A stretch of DNA of 38,461 nt, from the NCBI GenBank assembly GCA_002478885.1, contig DLKC01000096.1, forward strand, positions 1 to 38,461. Direction: 5' to 3'. Positions 1 to 8,223 of the stretch are shown in pieces (the stretch's first letter is position 1; every line of letters starts with the position of its first letter). A program made the translations under genes and the position numbers. The notes under the pieces were generated by a model, which was given only the letters and a program-made list of their open reading frames with translations, was not told the DNA's origin and did not search any database. The DNA comes from Chitinophagaceae bacterium UBA7600 (lineage in GTDB: Bacteria; Bacteroidota; Bacteroidia; Chitinophagales; Chitinophagaceae).

Positions 1-55
1 ACTTGGTAGATACTTGGTAGATGGTTGGTAGGGAGTTGGTAGATGGCTGGTGTGG
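1..55. repeat. 11-bp tandem repeat at window edge
   Basis: Five consecutive 11-bp units are visible. Units at 1-11 and 12-22 are identical (ACTTGGTAGAT), those at 23-33 and 34-44 are variants, and 45-55 is degenerate. The shared core is TTGGTAG. The array is cut by the left edge, so its full length is unknown. It is non-coding and lies beyond the end of the M4 protease gene. Confidence 0.75.
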
Positions 56-74
56 GCCGGGCGTATTGCCCGGC
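56..74. other. GC-rich perfect hairpin
   Basis: GCCGGGC (56-62) and GCCCGGC (68-74) form a 7-bp stem with a 5-nt loop. There is no T-tract on the plus strand, so a terminator role is doubtful. The rest of 75-157 holds nothing that I recognise. Confidence 0.5.
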
Positions 75-157
75 AAAAACAGTCCGGGCCATCTGTAAAA
101 CGGATAACACATAATTTTCGAAACGCGGCCCCTGCATTGCCGCCAAAAGTTCCGGCA

Positions 158-206
158 GTACAAGGGAGTGACACAACAGGCGATGAGCAGCGTTACCAGC
201 CCCGGC
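158..206 (-). repeat. Dispersed intergenic repeat unit, subtype 2
   Basis: The arm at 158-176 reads GTACAAGGGAGTGACACAA, followed about 25 bp later by the CCCGGC box at 201-206. It lies directly behind the protease terminator. The second protease copy has the same arrangement (arm 9157-9175 followed by a CCGG box and terminator), so this unit appears to have been duplicated with the operon. Confidence 0.75.
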
Positions 207-214
207 AATAAAAA

Positions 215-243
215 AAAGCCGCCTCCTTACGGAAGCGGCTTCT
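215..243 (-). terminator. Terminator of fibre-protease operon 1
   Basis: GCCGCCTCC, a TTAC loop and GGAAGCGGC form a 9-bp stem with one G-U pair. On the minus strand it is followed by a run of eight T. It sits about 30 bp after the stop of the M4 protease and has a close counterpart at 9211-9238. Confidence 0.8.
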
Positions 244-273
244 GTTTTTATACGCATTGCCTGAAACAACAAG

Positions 274-2562
274 TTATTCTTTCATCACCCTCAACACTTT
301 CGTATGTTCGTTATCTTTCACTTTTACAAAGTATATACCGGCAGGCAGCCCTGCCAATGCAATAGAAACGGTATTACCGCCAACATGATCGCTACGCCAT
401 AGCACGGCTCCCTGCATATTGGTCAAAACAACCGATACATTGCCCTTGGCACCCCTCAACTGAACCGTTGCTGCTGCGCGGGCCGGGTTGGGATAAACCA
501 TTGCTGAAAATCCTTCGACAGGTGGCTTTAAACCATTGCCGGCAATGGCGGCAGAATTATTATCGGCATATGCTGGCTGCGGTCCAGCCGGTGGCGTGGT
601 AACGTTACAAGGTGTTACATAAGCAAGGAAATTGCAACCGGATGAAGCTGTAAACCCAGGCAAAAACACCAGTGCATTACCTGTAAAACTGGTGAGAGTA
701 GCGCCGGTAACTGTGGTGCTGTTGCCGGAGCAACCGGCAGGCGGACTGGTTACAGTTCCCCCGGCGGAGTAATTGAATACGTTGTTAATTGGCCAGGCTC
801 CGCAAACACCGCCACCCGAAATGCTTCCTGGTTTCGAACCTACGCCAACAGCATACCACCCATTCGCTACCTGGTAAGCCTCAATTGAACAATTGCCGTA
901 AGCAATTTTCGCCGCTGTTAATGTCGCTGTTCTGAGGTCGTTGTAATTACTCGTGCTGGTCATATAATCGTAGGCGTAATAAGTGATGGTTATCGCCTCT
1001 GACTGGCTGATGCCTGCAACATCGAATGCATTTCCTTTGTCGTTGGTACCGGAAGCCCCGTTTGATACCAGATAAAACCAATAGTTCATTACGCCGCTGT
1101 TGGTGTGAACACCGCCATTATCAGACGTTCCGGTGTACCAATAAGTTCCCAGGTAGGTATCGGGTTGGGCATGAAGGTTTGGATTTGCTAAAGATCGTAT
1201 TGCACCCGACGTTCTGTCGTCGCCCATGAGGTAATCATTGTTAGCGCCAAGGGTAACACTTTCTATCACGGTACCAAAAATATCGCTCAACGATTCGTTA
1301 ATGGCCCCTGATTCGCCCGAATAAACGAGGCCCACCGTACTGCCTGTTACACCGTGCGTAAACTCATGCCCGATAATATCAAGTGCGCCATAGCTATTGG
1401 CGAGCGTGTTACTGCTGCCAAGGCCTACAAACATTGATCCTGTTGTCGGGTCGAAGGAAGCGTTATCTGTACAAAAATATATGTTCCCGAACTGATCCTG
1501 GCAAGCGAAGTAGGCGTTGACGTAACCGTAAACCATTCCGTTATTGTCATTCCACCCGTTTCTGAGAAACCTGTTTTTAAAATAGTCGCTCGAACTGCGT
1601 AATGCCCATAAAACCGAGCCCCCGAATTGTTGGGTTTGCGTGGTCCACGTGTTGGTCGTGCTGTTTATCTCAAGGGGACTATAATTTCCGCTACCCAGGT
1701 AATTAAAATCCCTGATCCAGAAATTAGTCGCGTCGCAGTTGTCGTAGAGCCTGTAATTAGGCGAAGTGGAAAAATCAGTACTGATAGACCGGCTGCCATT
1801 CCAGATCGTGTTAACCGTGGTGGGTGTGCAATTAACTTCCAGTGGAATGTCGTTGATGACTCCGCCTGTATTAGCATCTATCTCCAGATGTCGGGATATG
1901 CGCGGACTTGAGGCGAATATGTCAAACTGGTAAGCCAGCCTGAAACCGGTAGCTTTCCAGTTATCGTTGGAAAGGTCTTTGGTCCAGACCAGTTCGCCTT
2001 TAGGATAGTAAGACGTGTCGGGATTTTTTGTACGGTCTTTTAGCTCCTGCTCCCAATATTTGTCCTGCCATTTGTACCGTGTGGCTTTTACTTTATTTAG
2101 TGCTTTATCCAAAGCCTCGGTATTGTTAAGTTTATAGGCAAAAGGTTTGTCCATAGAACGTACATACCTGCCGTTAGCCACGTATGCGAAGCCTTTGTTG
2201 TTTACGTGAACAATATACTCCGCGTTGGCGATGCGTATGTTTTTGTAGTATTGGTTAAAACGGTAATGCACATTTCCCATCGGATCCTTTTTAACCCTGA
2301 ACATGCGCATTTCATCATTTGCCGTTAGGCGCAAAGCAGCACCATATTCTTTGAAGAAGCTGGTTGCGTTAATATGTGCATCTTCCCGCAGGTCGATCCA
2401 TCGTTCATTGCTCGTTGGCAGGGCTATACGCCGCAGCGTATCGTTCCAGAAATGTTGCGGGTCAACTTCAGTCTGCGCTCTTGCTGCCTGGTCAAGGGCG
2501 AGCAGTAGCGACACAACCGCAATCAGCCTGAAACAATACATATTTATTGTATTATTTTTCAT
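274..2562 (-). CDS. Secreted M4 (thermolysin-like) metalloprotease with T9SS sorting domain, copy 1
   Basis: A zinc endopeptidase of 762 residues, predicted to be exported by the Sec system and then the type IX secretion system. In order it shows a signal peptide (about 1-30, ending ARAQ), an FTP/propeptide-like region (about 50-240) and the M4 catalytic domain. The zinc motif HEFTH is at 399-403, the third ligand E423 lies in NESLSDIFG, and the catalytic His486 lies in GGVHTNSG. A Cys-containing linker and a type A T9SS domain (about 688-762, MVYPNP to KVLRVMKE) follow. It is the downstream gene of a two-gene operon, 24 bp after the fibre gene. It is paralogous to 9273-11588. The substrate is unknown. 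Confidence 0.95.
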   Translation of the reverse strand: MKNNTINMYCFRLIAVVSLLLALDQAARAQTEVDPQHFWNDTLRRIALPTSNERWIDLREDAHINATSFFKEYGAALRLTANDEMRMFRVKKDPMGNVHYRFNQYYKNIRIANAEYIVHVNNKGFAYVANGRYVRSMDKPFAYKLNNTEALDKALNKVKATRYKWQDKYWEQELKDRTKNPDTSYYPKGELVWTKDLSNDNWKATGFRLAYQFDIFASSPRISRHLEIDANTGGVINDIPLEVNCTPTTVNTIWNGSRSISTDFSTSPNYRLYDNCDATNFWIRDFNYLGSGNYSPLEINSTTNTWTTQTQQFGGSVLWALRSSSDYFKNRFLRNGWNDNNGMVYGYVNAYFACQDQFGNIYFCTDNASFDPTTGSMFVGLGSSNTLANSYGALDIIGHEFTHGVTGSTVGLVYSGESGAINESLSDIFGTVIESVTLGANNDYLMGDDRTSGAIRSLANPNLHAQPDTYLGTYWYTGTSDNGGVHTNSGVMNYWFYLVSNGASGTNDKGNAFDVAGISQSEAITITYYAYDYMTSTSNYNDLRTATLTAAKIAYGNCSIEAYQVANGWYAVGVGSKPGSISGGGVCGAWPINNVFNYSAGGTVTSPPAGCSGNSTTVTGATLTSFTGNALVFLPGFTASSGCNFLAYVTPCNVTTPPAGPQPAYADNNSAAIAGNGLKPPVEGFSAMVYPNPARAAATVQLRGAKGNVSVVLTNMQGAVLWRSDHVGGNTVSIALAGLPAGIYFVKVKDNEHTKVLRVMKE

Positions 2563-2585
2563 TGTAGTTTCTTTTTATGTTTCAG
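2528..2585 (-). promoter_or_regulatory. Conserved stem-loop enclosing the M4 start codon (operon 1)
   Basis: CTGAAAC (2528-2534) and GTTTCAG (2579-2585) are perfect inverted complements. An inner stem, AATACA (2535-2540) with TGTATT (2548-2553), has a 7-nt loop. The protease ATG (2560-2562) lies in the enclosed unpaired stretch. The whole block is identical at 11554-11611 in copy 2. A role in translation control or mRNA processing is inferred. Confidence 0.45.
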
Positions 2586-2586
2586 A

Positions 2587-4323
2587 CTATTTCTTAGCTG
2601 CCACCTGCTGTTGCAGTATTTCAACCAGCTGTTGTAACGCTTCGACCTGCTTTTGTGAAGCTTCTATTTGTTTTTGCTGCTGTATAATATAGAGGGTAAG
2701 CTCTTCTACTTTTTCAACCACCTTACCCTGCATTTCTCCAACATTCATCCCTGCTGATTCCACTTCTTTTGCACTCGGCATACCCGGGAGACGCTTATAC
2801 GTATCGATATGGCTTTCTACTTCTTTTAAAGTTCTCAGTTTGTAATTCTTTTCAAATACATAATCCGGGAAAGGTTGTAACTGCACTTTTAATTCTGTAC
2901 AAATTACCTTTCCGTTCACGGTAAGCCGGTAACCGGTAGATGCTGTTAGTTGACCAATGGCTACATTGGCATTGCTATCTACTGTCATTGCATAGGCGGT
3001 TGTGAAGGTAGGACTGCTATTGGTTGTAAGCAGAAATCTGCCGGCGCCGCCGCCATTTCCGCTACCGGTAGCAATAAGACTAAACCACTTACCGTTCGTT
3101 GAAGTGTTGCCTATGGAAAGCCATGTTCCCACAGTCGAACTGCTTTCAAGAATCTGGGCCGGCCAGCTGCCCGAATTGTCTTTAATGTGAAGCCTTGCAC
3201 TTGGAGTACCGGTACCAATTCCTACATTTCCACTGCCCTTTATCCGCATTAACTCGGTGGACCCCGTAGAGGAAGTGCCGGCAAAAAAAGCATGATCACC
3301 GGTGCCGGAGGTCTGATATCTCAACATACTGGCGTTGATGCCAAAACCGTAATACTGGTTATCATTATTTGCATCTTCCCAAAGAACCATTTTTCGGTTT
3401 GCAATGCTATTGCTGAACTGAAGCTGGGCATTGGCTGTGGCCGTATTAATACCTACGTTTCCGCCGCCCTGGTTTAGGGAAAGCGTGGCCCATGCACCGA
3501 GCGCATTGTTATGCGCCCCGATCGTTGCCCTGCCGTTGAGGTTACCCATTACAACTCTGTCACCCGCTGTGCCGCCGAAGTTGCCGGCTATCCAGTCGGT
3601 AGTGCCAGTGCCGGTATTGGTAGAAGAAGCACGCAACCCTGCGGTACCGCTTACATCAAGCTTGTTAACAGGACTGGCAGTGCCTACTCCAAGGCGGCCA
3701 TTGGTATTATCCCAGAATAAATTGGCGTTGGTGCCAAGAGCCGTTGCGCCTGTCCAGAAGGCAAGATTGCCTGCTGCACCCGTTCCCGTTATCGTGCCGC
3801 CTCCTGTTGATGTTTGCCAGCTTGCCAAACCATTGGCATCTGACGTAAGCACTTTTCCGGCGCCCTGTGTACCATCGGCGATTTTTACCGTACCGGCAAC
3901 ATCAAGCTTCGCCGCCGCAGATTGTACACCAAGTCCGAGGTTACCAAAAAAATAGCCATTACCATTGTCTGCACCAACAAAAAAAGTTGCTGTAGCCGCA
4001 CTGTTCCTGAGTTCGTAACGAACATTGCTCTGGCTGAAAAACAGACCGTAATTGGTATTGCCGCTATATTGAAAAGCATACCTGTTGCCACCAACTTTAT
4101 ATGCAGCGGTTCCATTAAAAACGAGGTTACCATTTGCATCAACGGCAATGTTGTTTGAAGCACCACCAAGTTTGCTGGAACCGACAACTTCCAGCGCTGA
4201 TGCGGGAGACAACGTGCCTATACCCACGTTACCTGTAGTCGGAAACGTATTTGTTTGCGCACGCAATGCGCCTGCAGAAAAAAGCAACATAGCTAAAAGC
4301 TGAAGATGAGTGATCTTTTTCAT
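2587..4323 (-). CDS. Tail-fibre-like surface protein with C-terminal coiled coil, copy 1
   Basis: A 578-residue predicted exported protein with a signal peptide (about 1-22). The body is built of phage tail-fibre-like modules of the type GNVGIGT-P-LEV, which recur at about 30, 210, 290 and 365. The C-terminus has the FPDYVFEKNYKL-LEEVE-like region followed by PGMPSAKEV and EELTLYIIQQQKQ, then a Gln-rich coiled coil (about 535-578). This tail is common in Bacteroidota tail-fibre-domain surface proteins. No T9SS domain is seen. It is the first gene of the operon with the M4 protease. It is paralogous to 11613-13064 but carries an extra module of about 90 residues. Function as an adhesin or surface fibre is inferred. 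Confidence 0.85.
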   Translation of the reverse strand: MKKITHLQLLAMLLFSAGALRAQTNTFPTTGNVGIGTLSPASALEVVGSSKLGGASNNIAVDANGNLVFNGTAAYKVGGNRYAFQYSGNTNYGLFFSQSNVRYELRNSAATATFFVGADNGNGYFFGNLGLGVQSAAAKLDVAGTVKIADGTQGAGKVLTSDANGLASWQTSTGGGTITGTGAAGNLAFWTGATALGTNANLFWDNTNGRLGVGTASPVNKLDVSGTAGLRASSTNTGTGTTDWIAGNFGGTAGDRVVMGNLNGRATIGAHNNALGAWATLSLNQGGGNVGINTATANAQLQFSNSIANRKMVLWEDANNDNQYYGFGINASMLRYQTSGTGDHAFFAGTSSTGSTELMRIKGSGNVGIGTGTPSARLHIKDNSGSWPAQILESSSTVGTWLSIGNTSTNGKWFSLIATGSGNGGGAGRFLLTTNSSPTFTTAYAMTVDSNANVAIGQLTASTGYRLTVNGKVICTELKVQLQPFPDYVFEKNYKLRTLKEVESHIDTYKRLPGMPSAKEVESAGMNVGEMQGKVVEKVEELTLYIIQQQKQIEASQKQVEALQQLVEILQQQVAAKK

Positions 4324-4342
4324 TGTTTAATTTTTGTTTGGC

Positions 4343-4513
4343 TTATAAAAAAGTTGAGTGGATAACGGATGCGGAAAAAAAATGCTGCTGAATGTTGGTA
4401 GCACGCAACTTGTTGTCGATTTCAACAATCTTCTTTTGATAATACCAGTACACCAGCCAAAGCACTATCAGAAGTAGCAGGGTAAAGATTAACAAGCTTC
4501 CGAGCTTCTTCAT
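4343..4513 (-). CDS. Small single-pass membrane protein (56 aa), unknown function
   Basis: From the ATG at 4513 this encodes 56 residues beginning MKKLGSLLIFTLLLL. It has one strong hydrophobic helix (about 5-25), then YYQKK and a polar tail. A longer reading from 4696 exists, but its upstream part runs through the dispersed repeat and looks non-coding. It lies 19 bp before the fibre gene on the same strand and may be co-transcribed. No family is recognised. It could be spurious, but the helix and the position favour a real gene. Confidence 0.4.
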   Translation of the reverse strand: MKKLGSLLIFTLLLLIVLWLVYWYYQKKIVEIDNKLRATNIQQHFFSASVIHSTFL

Positions 4514-4657
4514 GTTTTCGATTTCAGGTTCAAGGTATGCGTGAGTACAAGCGGATTCAAAATTCAGGGCGAGACAAAAGGCAGACATGGGGCGGACAAA
4601 AACGGGACAATGACCGCCCGTTTGCTTAAGGAATTGATTATTAATTGATTTTTTTAA

Positions 4658-4850
4658 CCCGGCTACTAAACGCGATTCAGCTTTGTTGCGTCGCACCCTT
4701 GTACGCCATTAACTTTTGGCAGCAGTTTACACTACAAACAGCACAGCTTCGCTGAAATGGTAGTCCAAAAAAGTTGCGCAGCTGCTGCATGTTCCGCCGT
4801 ACAAGTGTGCGACGCAAAAGCAGCAGGATTAAAGAGTTGTTGCCAGGCTC
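4658..4850. repeat. Dispersed repeat, inverted pair (subtype 1 / subtype 1)
   Basis: The left unit has CCCGGC at 4658-4663 and the arm TTGCGTCGCACCCTTGTAC at 4686-4704. The right unit has the reverse arm GTACAAGTGTGCGACGCAA at 4799-4817 and a degenerate box (CCAGGCTC) near 4843-4850. The pair faces inward with 94 bp between arms. It fills much of the 4513-4866 gap, which otherwise holds no recognisable gene. Confidence 0.8.
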
Positions 4851-4865
4851 CACAAAAAAACTGTC

Positions 4866-6614
4866 TTAAATCTTTGCGATGTACGCCTCCAGGTCGGTGC
4901 CGGCTTCGAGATTCAACCGGTGGCGCAGACGCCTTTTTGATTTTGCTACACTGTCGGAAGAAATGCCAAGAATGGCGGCCATTTGTTTATTGTCGAATGA
5001 CAGGCGGATAAGAGCGGCGATACGTTGTTCGGCTAAGCTGATATCGGCAACATCATTTTTCAGTCTTTTTAAAAACCCGGGATGCACCCTTTCAAAGGTT
5101 GACCGGTAACGTGCCCAGTCTTCATCGGTAAGAATGACTTCTTCACGCAGCAGGTCGATCTTTTCCTGCAAGTCGTGGTTGAGTTGCTGATCTGTCAATT
5201 GTTCCTGCAATTTTTCTATAAGGCTGTTTTTATCAACCAGGTTTTGGGTTGTTAGCTTTAGCCGGTCCAGTGCGTTTATGGCCTCACGCTCTGCAGCTTC
5301 CTTTTCTTTTTGCAGCAATTGCTGGCGATGGCTGATCTGCATTTTCTTCCTGTTCCAGAAAAGCAGCGCAGAAAGGGCGGATAGTAATACCAACCCAATG
5401 GCAACATTGCGTTTTAGCACTTCCGTTTCCCGTTGTTTTTTCAGGTTATCAATTTCCTGCATGCTGTTCTGGTAATCTATTTGCGTTTTTACATAGCTAA
5501 GCTTGGACCTTTCAATAGCTACTTTCAGGCTGTCACTATAGACTTTAACGCTATCGTTGTAAAACCAGGCACTGTCCGGCATTCCTGCTCTTTTATAAAT
5601 TGCAACGGCGGCTTCATAAATGTTTCTCTTATAACGAACATTGGTCATTCTGGCTGTGTAGTTAAAAGTAAAATGCAGGTAATTGATGGCAGAGTCTATC
5701 TTACCTTGCGCCAGGTAGATACGGGCAGCCCATTGCATTGAATTGCAAACATTGCCCCAATCGCCGTGCCTTGCACCCTCTGTAAAATCAGTCTTTAATA
5801 AGGGAAGTGCGAGATCATATTTTCCTTTTTCGTACCAGGAGATTCCTTCGTTGCCAATAATCATACCCAGTGTGCCGCTCATGTCGGGCCTTGAACACCA
5901 ATCCCTTCCCTTCTGATACCAATAAAATGCAGAGTCATAAATTTTGAGCCGTTGATAACCAAGGCCGATAACGTTGCACATACTGGCTTTGTTAGTGGCA
6001 GAAGTGTCTGGAAAACTGATAGCCTTAATGCCATAATCGATAGCGCCCCTGAATTGCTCCGAATTAAAGCTCGCAGTTGCCAGGAGATAGTAAGACATTC
6101 CCATATCGGGGAAATATTTTGAGCCAATCTGCTCCTTTAACTGGATGCTCTGATACACGTAAAAAAAGGCCTTGTCTATTTCTGGTCTAAGCAGCGCTAA
6201 CGCTCCAATCGTCATGCAGGTGCAGGCCACCATGATATTATTTTCCTGCAGGCGTGCAAGCCGTAGTGTGCCTGCGAATTCTTTATACAACGAATCAAAA
6301 GACAGCCTGTTGGGCAATTTGGCAGCAAGGGAATTGGACAATATGTTGTACCGGAGTTTTAGTTCAGGGTTTTCAACAGCAGCAGCAACTTTTCCAAAAT
6401 CATTCCGCAGGCTGAGGAAATTTTCAAAAGAAAGTGATTGATAGGCTGTATTGGTAATGTTGTAAACAACGGCGGGTATGTTTTTATCATCTGTTTCCAA
6501 TGCCTTCCCCCAGGCTTTGAATAAAGAGTCCTCATTTGTTGCGAAGACAAAGTTGTGCCAGCAAAACAACAGGATGAAGGGGACTGAGATTTTATACGAT
6601 TTTTGCAAAGTCAT
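4866..6614 (-). CDS. TPR-containing, membrane-anchored regulator with C-terminal HTH
   Basis: A 582-residue regulator of a layout common in Bacteroidota. It has a signal or leader helix (about 1-25, ending FATNED), a TPR-rich region (about 100-370), one transmembrane helix (about 396-417, AIGLVLLSALSALLFW) and a charged coiled coil (about 420-495). A LuxR-like helix-turn-helix (about 527-570) follows, with the pattern QMAAILGISSDSVAKSKRRL. The TPRs would be periplasmic and the HTH cytoplasmic, so the protein could sense an envelope signal and act on DNA. It lies upstream of, and on the same strand as, the small membrane gene and fibre-protease operon 1. Control of that operon is an inference. 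Confidence 0.85.
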   Translation of the reverse strand: MTLQKSYKISVPFILLFCWHNFVFATNEDSLFKAWGKALETDDKNIPAVVYNITNTAYQSLSFENFLSLRNDFGKVAAAVENPELKLRYNILSNSLAAKLPNRLSFDSLYKEFAGTLRLARLQENNIMVACTCMTIGALALLRPEIDKAFFYVYQSIQLKEQIGSKYFPDMGMSYYLLATASFNSEQFRGAIDYGIKAISFPDTSATNKASMCNVIGLGYQRLKIYDSAFYWYQKGRDWCSRPDMSGTLGMIIGNEGISWYEKGKYDLALPLLKTDFTEGARHGDWGNVCNSMQWAARIYLAQGKIDSAINYLHFTFNYTARMTNVRYKRNIYEAAVAIYKRAGMPDSAWFYNDSVKVYSDSLKVAIERSKLSYVKTQIDYQNSMQEIDNLKKQRETEVLKRNVAIGLVLLSALSALLFWNRKKMQISHRQQLLQKEKEAAEREAINALDRLKLTTQNLVDKNSLIEKLQEQLTDQQLNHDLQEKIDLLREEVILTDEDWARYRSTFERVHPGFLKRLKNDVADISLAEQRIAALIRLSFDNKQMAAILGISSDSVAKSKRRLRHRLNLEAGTDLEAYIAKI

Positions 6615-6646
6615 CAGGTTGGCAATTTAAACAAATACCTGAATAG

Positions 6647-6654
6647 CAAAACTA
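6647..6654 (-). promoter_or_regulatory. Bacteroidota -7 box for the TPR-HTH regulator
   Basis: On the minus strand the sequence is TAGTTTTG, a perfect TAnnTTTG, 32 bp before the start codon at 6614. No clear TTG -33 partner is seen at the usual spacing. Confidence 0.35.
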
Positions 6655-6748
6655 AACTCTGCCCACAGTTAATTATACCAGCGTTTATATGATATTTTGT
6701 TGACCGATATTTAAATAAAGTGCATTCAACCAACAACAAAACAAGTTT

Positions 6749-7147
6749 ATGAAACAGCATATCGCGCATATCGCACTGGTAGTAAAGGATTATGATGAAG
6801 CCATAAAATTCTACACTGAGAAGCTACATTTCCAATTGATTGAAGACACCGTGCTAAGTGAAACAAAACGCTGGGTGCTCGTGGTCCCGCAAGGTTCTTC
6901 GGGTTGCTGTCTTTTATTGGCAAAAGCTGCTACAGAAATGCAACAATCAAGAATTGGTAACCAAACAGGCGGCAGGGTTTTTCTTTTTTTACACACCGAC
7001 AATTTTGAACGGGATTATCAAAACCTGCTCGACAACCATATTAAGATTGTGAGAACACCCGCCAAGGAAGTGTATGGCACTGTAGCCGTGTTTGAAGACC
7101 TGTATGGAAACCTCTGGGATCTTGTAGAGCATAACATTTATAAATAA
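6749..7147 (+). CDS. VOC (glyoxalase/bleomycin-resistance superfamily) protein
   Basis: A 132-residue single-domain protein. It shows the typical VOC paired βαβββ pattern: HIALVVKDYDEAIKFYTEKL at the N-terminus, and GTVAVFEDLYGNLWDLVEH at the C-terminus containing a likely metal-ligand Glu/His. The length is standard for this superfamily. The exact activity cannot be told, since members include glyoxalases, dioxygenases and drug-binding proteins. It is the first gene of a plus-strand run and is not tightly coupled to its neighbours. Confidence 0.88.
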   Translation: MKQHIAHIALVVKDYDEAIKFYTEKLHFQLIEDTVLSETKRWVLVVPQGSSGCCLLLAKAATEMQQSRIGNQTGGRVFLFLHTDNFERDYQNLLDNHIKIVRTPAKEVYGTVAVFEDLYGNLWDLVEHNIYK

Positions 7148-7209
7148 CCGCCATACCGGTATACCGTTTTTGTTACAGCGAACCAAAACATAAAATATTT
7201 CAGGGAGGC

Positions 7210-7240
7210 TTGCTGTTGCGTATTTTTTCCCGCTATTTTG
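7210..7240 (+). promoter_or_regulatory. Candidate promoter of the MORN/TonB gene
   Basis: TTG (7210-7212), a 21-bp gap and TATTTTG (7234-7240) resemble the Bacteroidota TTG-N19-21-TAnnTTTG pattern. The box ends only 5 bp before the chosen ATG (7246), so a leaderless or near-leaderless mRNA is possible. Confidence 0.35.
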
Positions 7241-7245
7241 CAGTT

Positions 7246-8187
7246 ATGAAGATGCGCCTGTTACCGTTTTTTATTGCTTTAACTTACTTTGCCTCAGCCC
7301 AAAAAATTGAACAGTATTACGATTACAACTGGAACCGTTGCGAAGCGGTAAATGCAAGGTATTACAGTGAGATTGAAAAGACAGACAGTGGCTGGCACAG
7401 GCGGGATTACTTTATTCATGAGGGTTCGCTGCAAATGGATGGCTACTATGCCGACCAGGACTGTAAAACCGCGAACGGTCTGTTCTACTATTTTCACCCC
7501 AACAGAAGTTTGCAATCAACAGGGAGCTATGTCAACGATAAAAAGGAAGCCGTATGGATTAGATATTACCCGGATAGGGTAATGTCGGATTCCGTGACTT
7601 ACCTGCACGGCAATAAAGTCGGTCTTGGTATGAGCTGGCACAACAATGGCTTTGTCAGCGATTCATCCGTATTTAACGAAGACGGCAGTGGCGTTGAAGT
7701 TACCTGGTTCGACAATGGTAACCCTTCATCGGCAGGGCGCTACAGTGCCGGGTATAAACAGCATGGCAAATGGCAGTACTTTCATAGGAATGGAAAACTA
7801 AGTGCGGTTGAAATCTACAACGAAGGTGCGTTCGTTGCTAAAACACTGTTTACAGAAGACGGAACACAACAAACCGATACAACCAGCCTCGACAGGGAGG
7901 CATCTTTCCCCGGCGGTCCCGAAGCGTGGAAAAAATTCATGCTGAAGCACCTTTGGTTTCCCGAACAATACCAAATCACCAATGCTGATAAAGCTGTGGT
8001 GGTAGTAACCTTCACTATTGATGAAGACGGCAACCTTACCGATGCTGCGTTATTGGCCCCCTTTCATCCGGCGTTTGACAAGATCGCGCTCAATATGCTT
8101 TCCAAATCTCCGAAATGGATCCCGGCGATCCAGCATAACAGAAGGGTGAAATATCGTTTTAAACAGCAGGTTACTTTTCAGCAATAG
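7246..8187 (+). CDS. MORN-repeat protein with TonB C-terminal domain
   Basis: A 313-residue predicted exported protein. The start at 7246 is chosen because it gives a clean signal peptide (MKMRLLPFFIALTYFASAQ); a TTG start at 7210 would add 12 residues. The middle (about 60-205) has repeated MORN/YwqK-like units (LQMDGYYADQD, GKWQYFHRNGKLSAVEIY). The C-terminus (about 220-313) matches a TonB C-terminal fold: FPGGPEAWKKFM, then VVVVTFTIDEDGNLTDA and WIPAIQHNRRVKYRF. It lacks the Pro-rich linker and inner-membrane anchor of classical TonB, so it is more likely a periplasmic or envelope protein than an energy transducer. Confidence 0.8.
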   Translation: MKMRLLPFFIALTYFASAQKIEQYYDYNWNRCEAVNARYYSEIEKTDSGWHRRDYFIHEGSLQMDGYYADQDCKTANGLFYYFHPNRSLQSTGSYVNDKKEAVWIRYYPDRVMSDSVTYLHGNKVGLGMSWHNNGFVSDSSVFNEDGSGVEVTWFDNGNPSSAGRYSAGYKQHGKWQYFHRNGKLSAVEIYNEGAFVAKTLFTEDGTQQTDTTSLDREASFPGGPEAWKKFMLKHLWFPEQYQITNADKAVVVVTFTIDEDGNLTDAALLAPFHPAFDKIALNMLSKSPKWIPAIQHNRRVKYRFKQQVTFQQ

Positions 8188-8223
8188 GCGACCATTATTT
8201 ATTATTGTGTACTTTACAAAATC

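Noticed and set aside
3431..3955. 174-residue plus-strand ORF inside fibre gene 1
   Set aside because: It is antisense to a well-supported gene; the Pro/Ala-rich translation is the complement of its Gly-rich codons.
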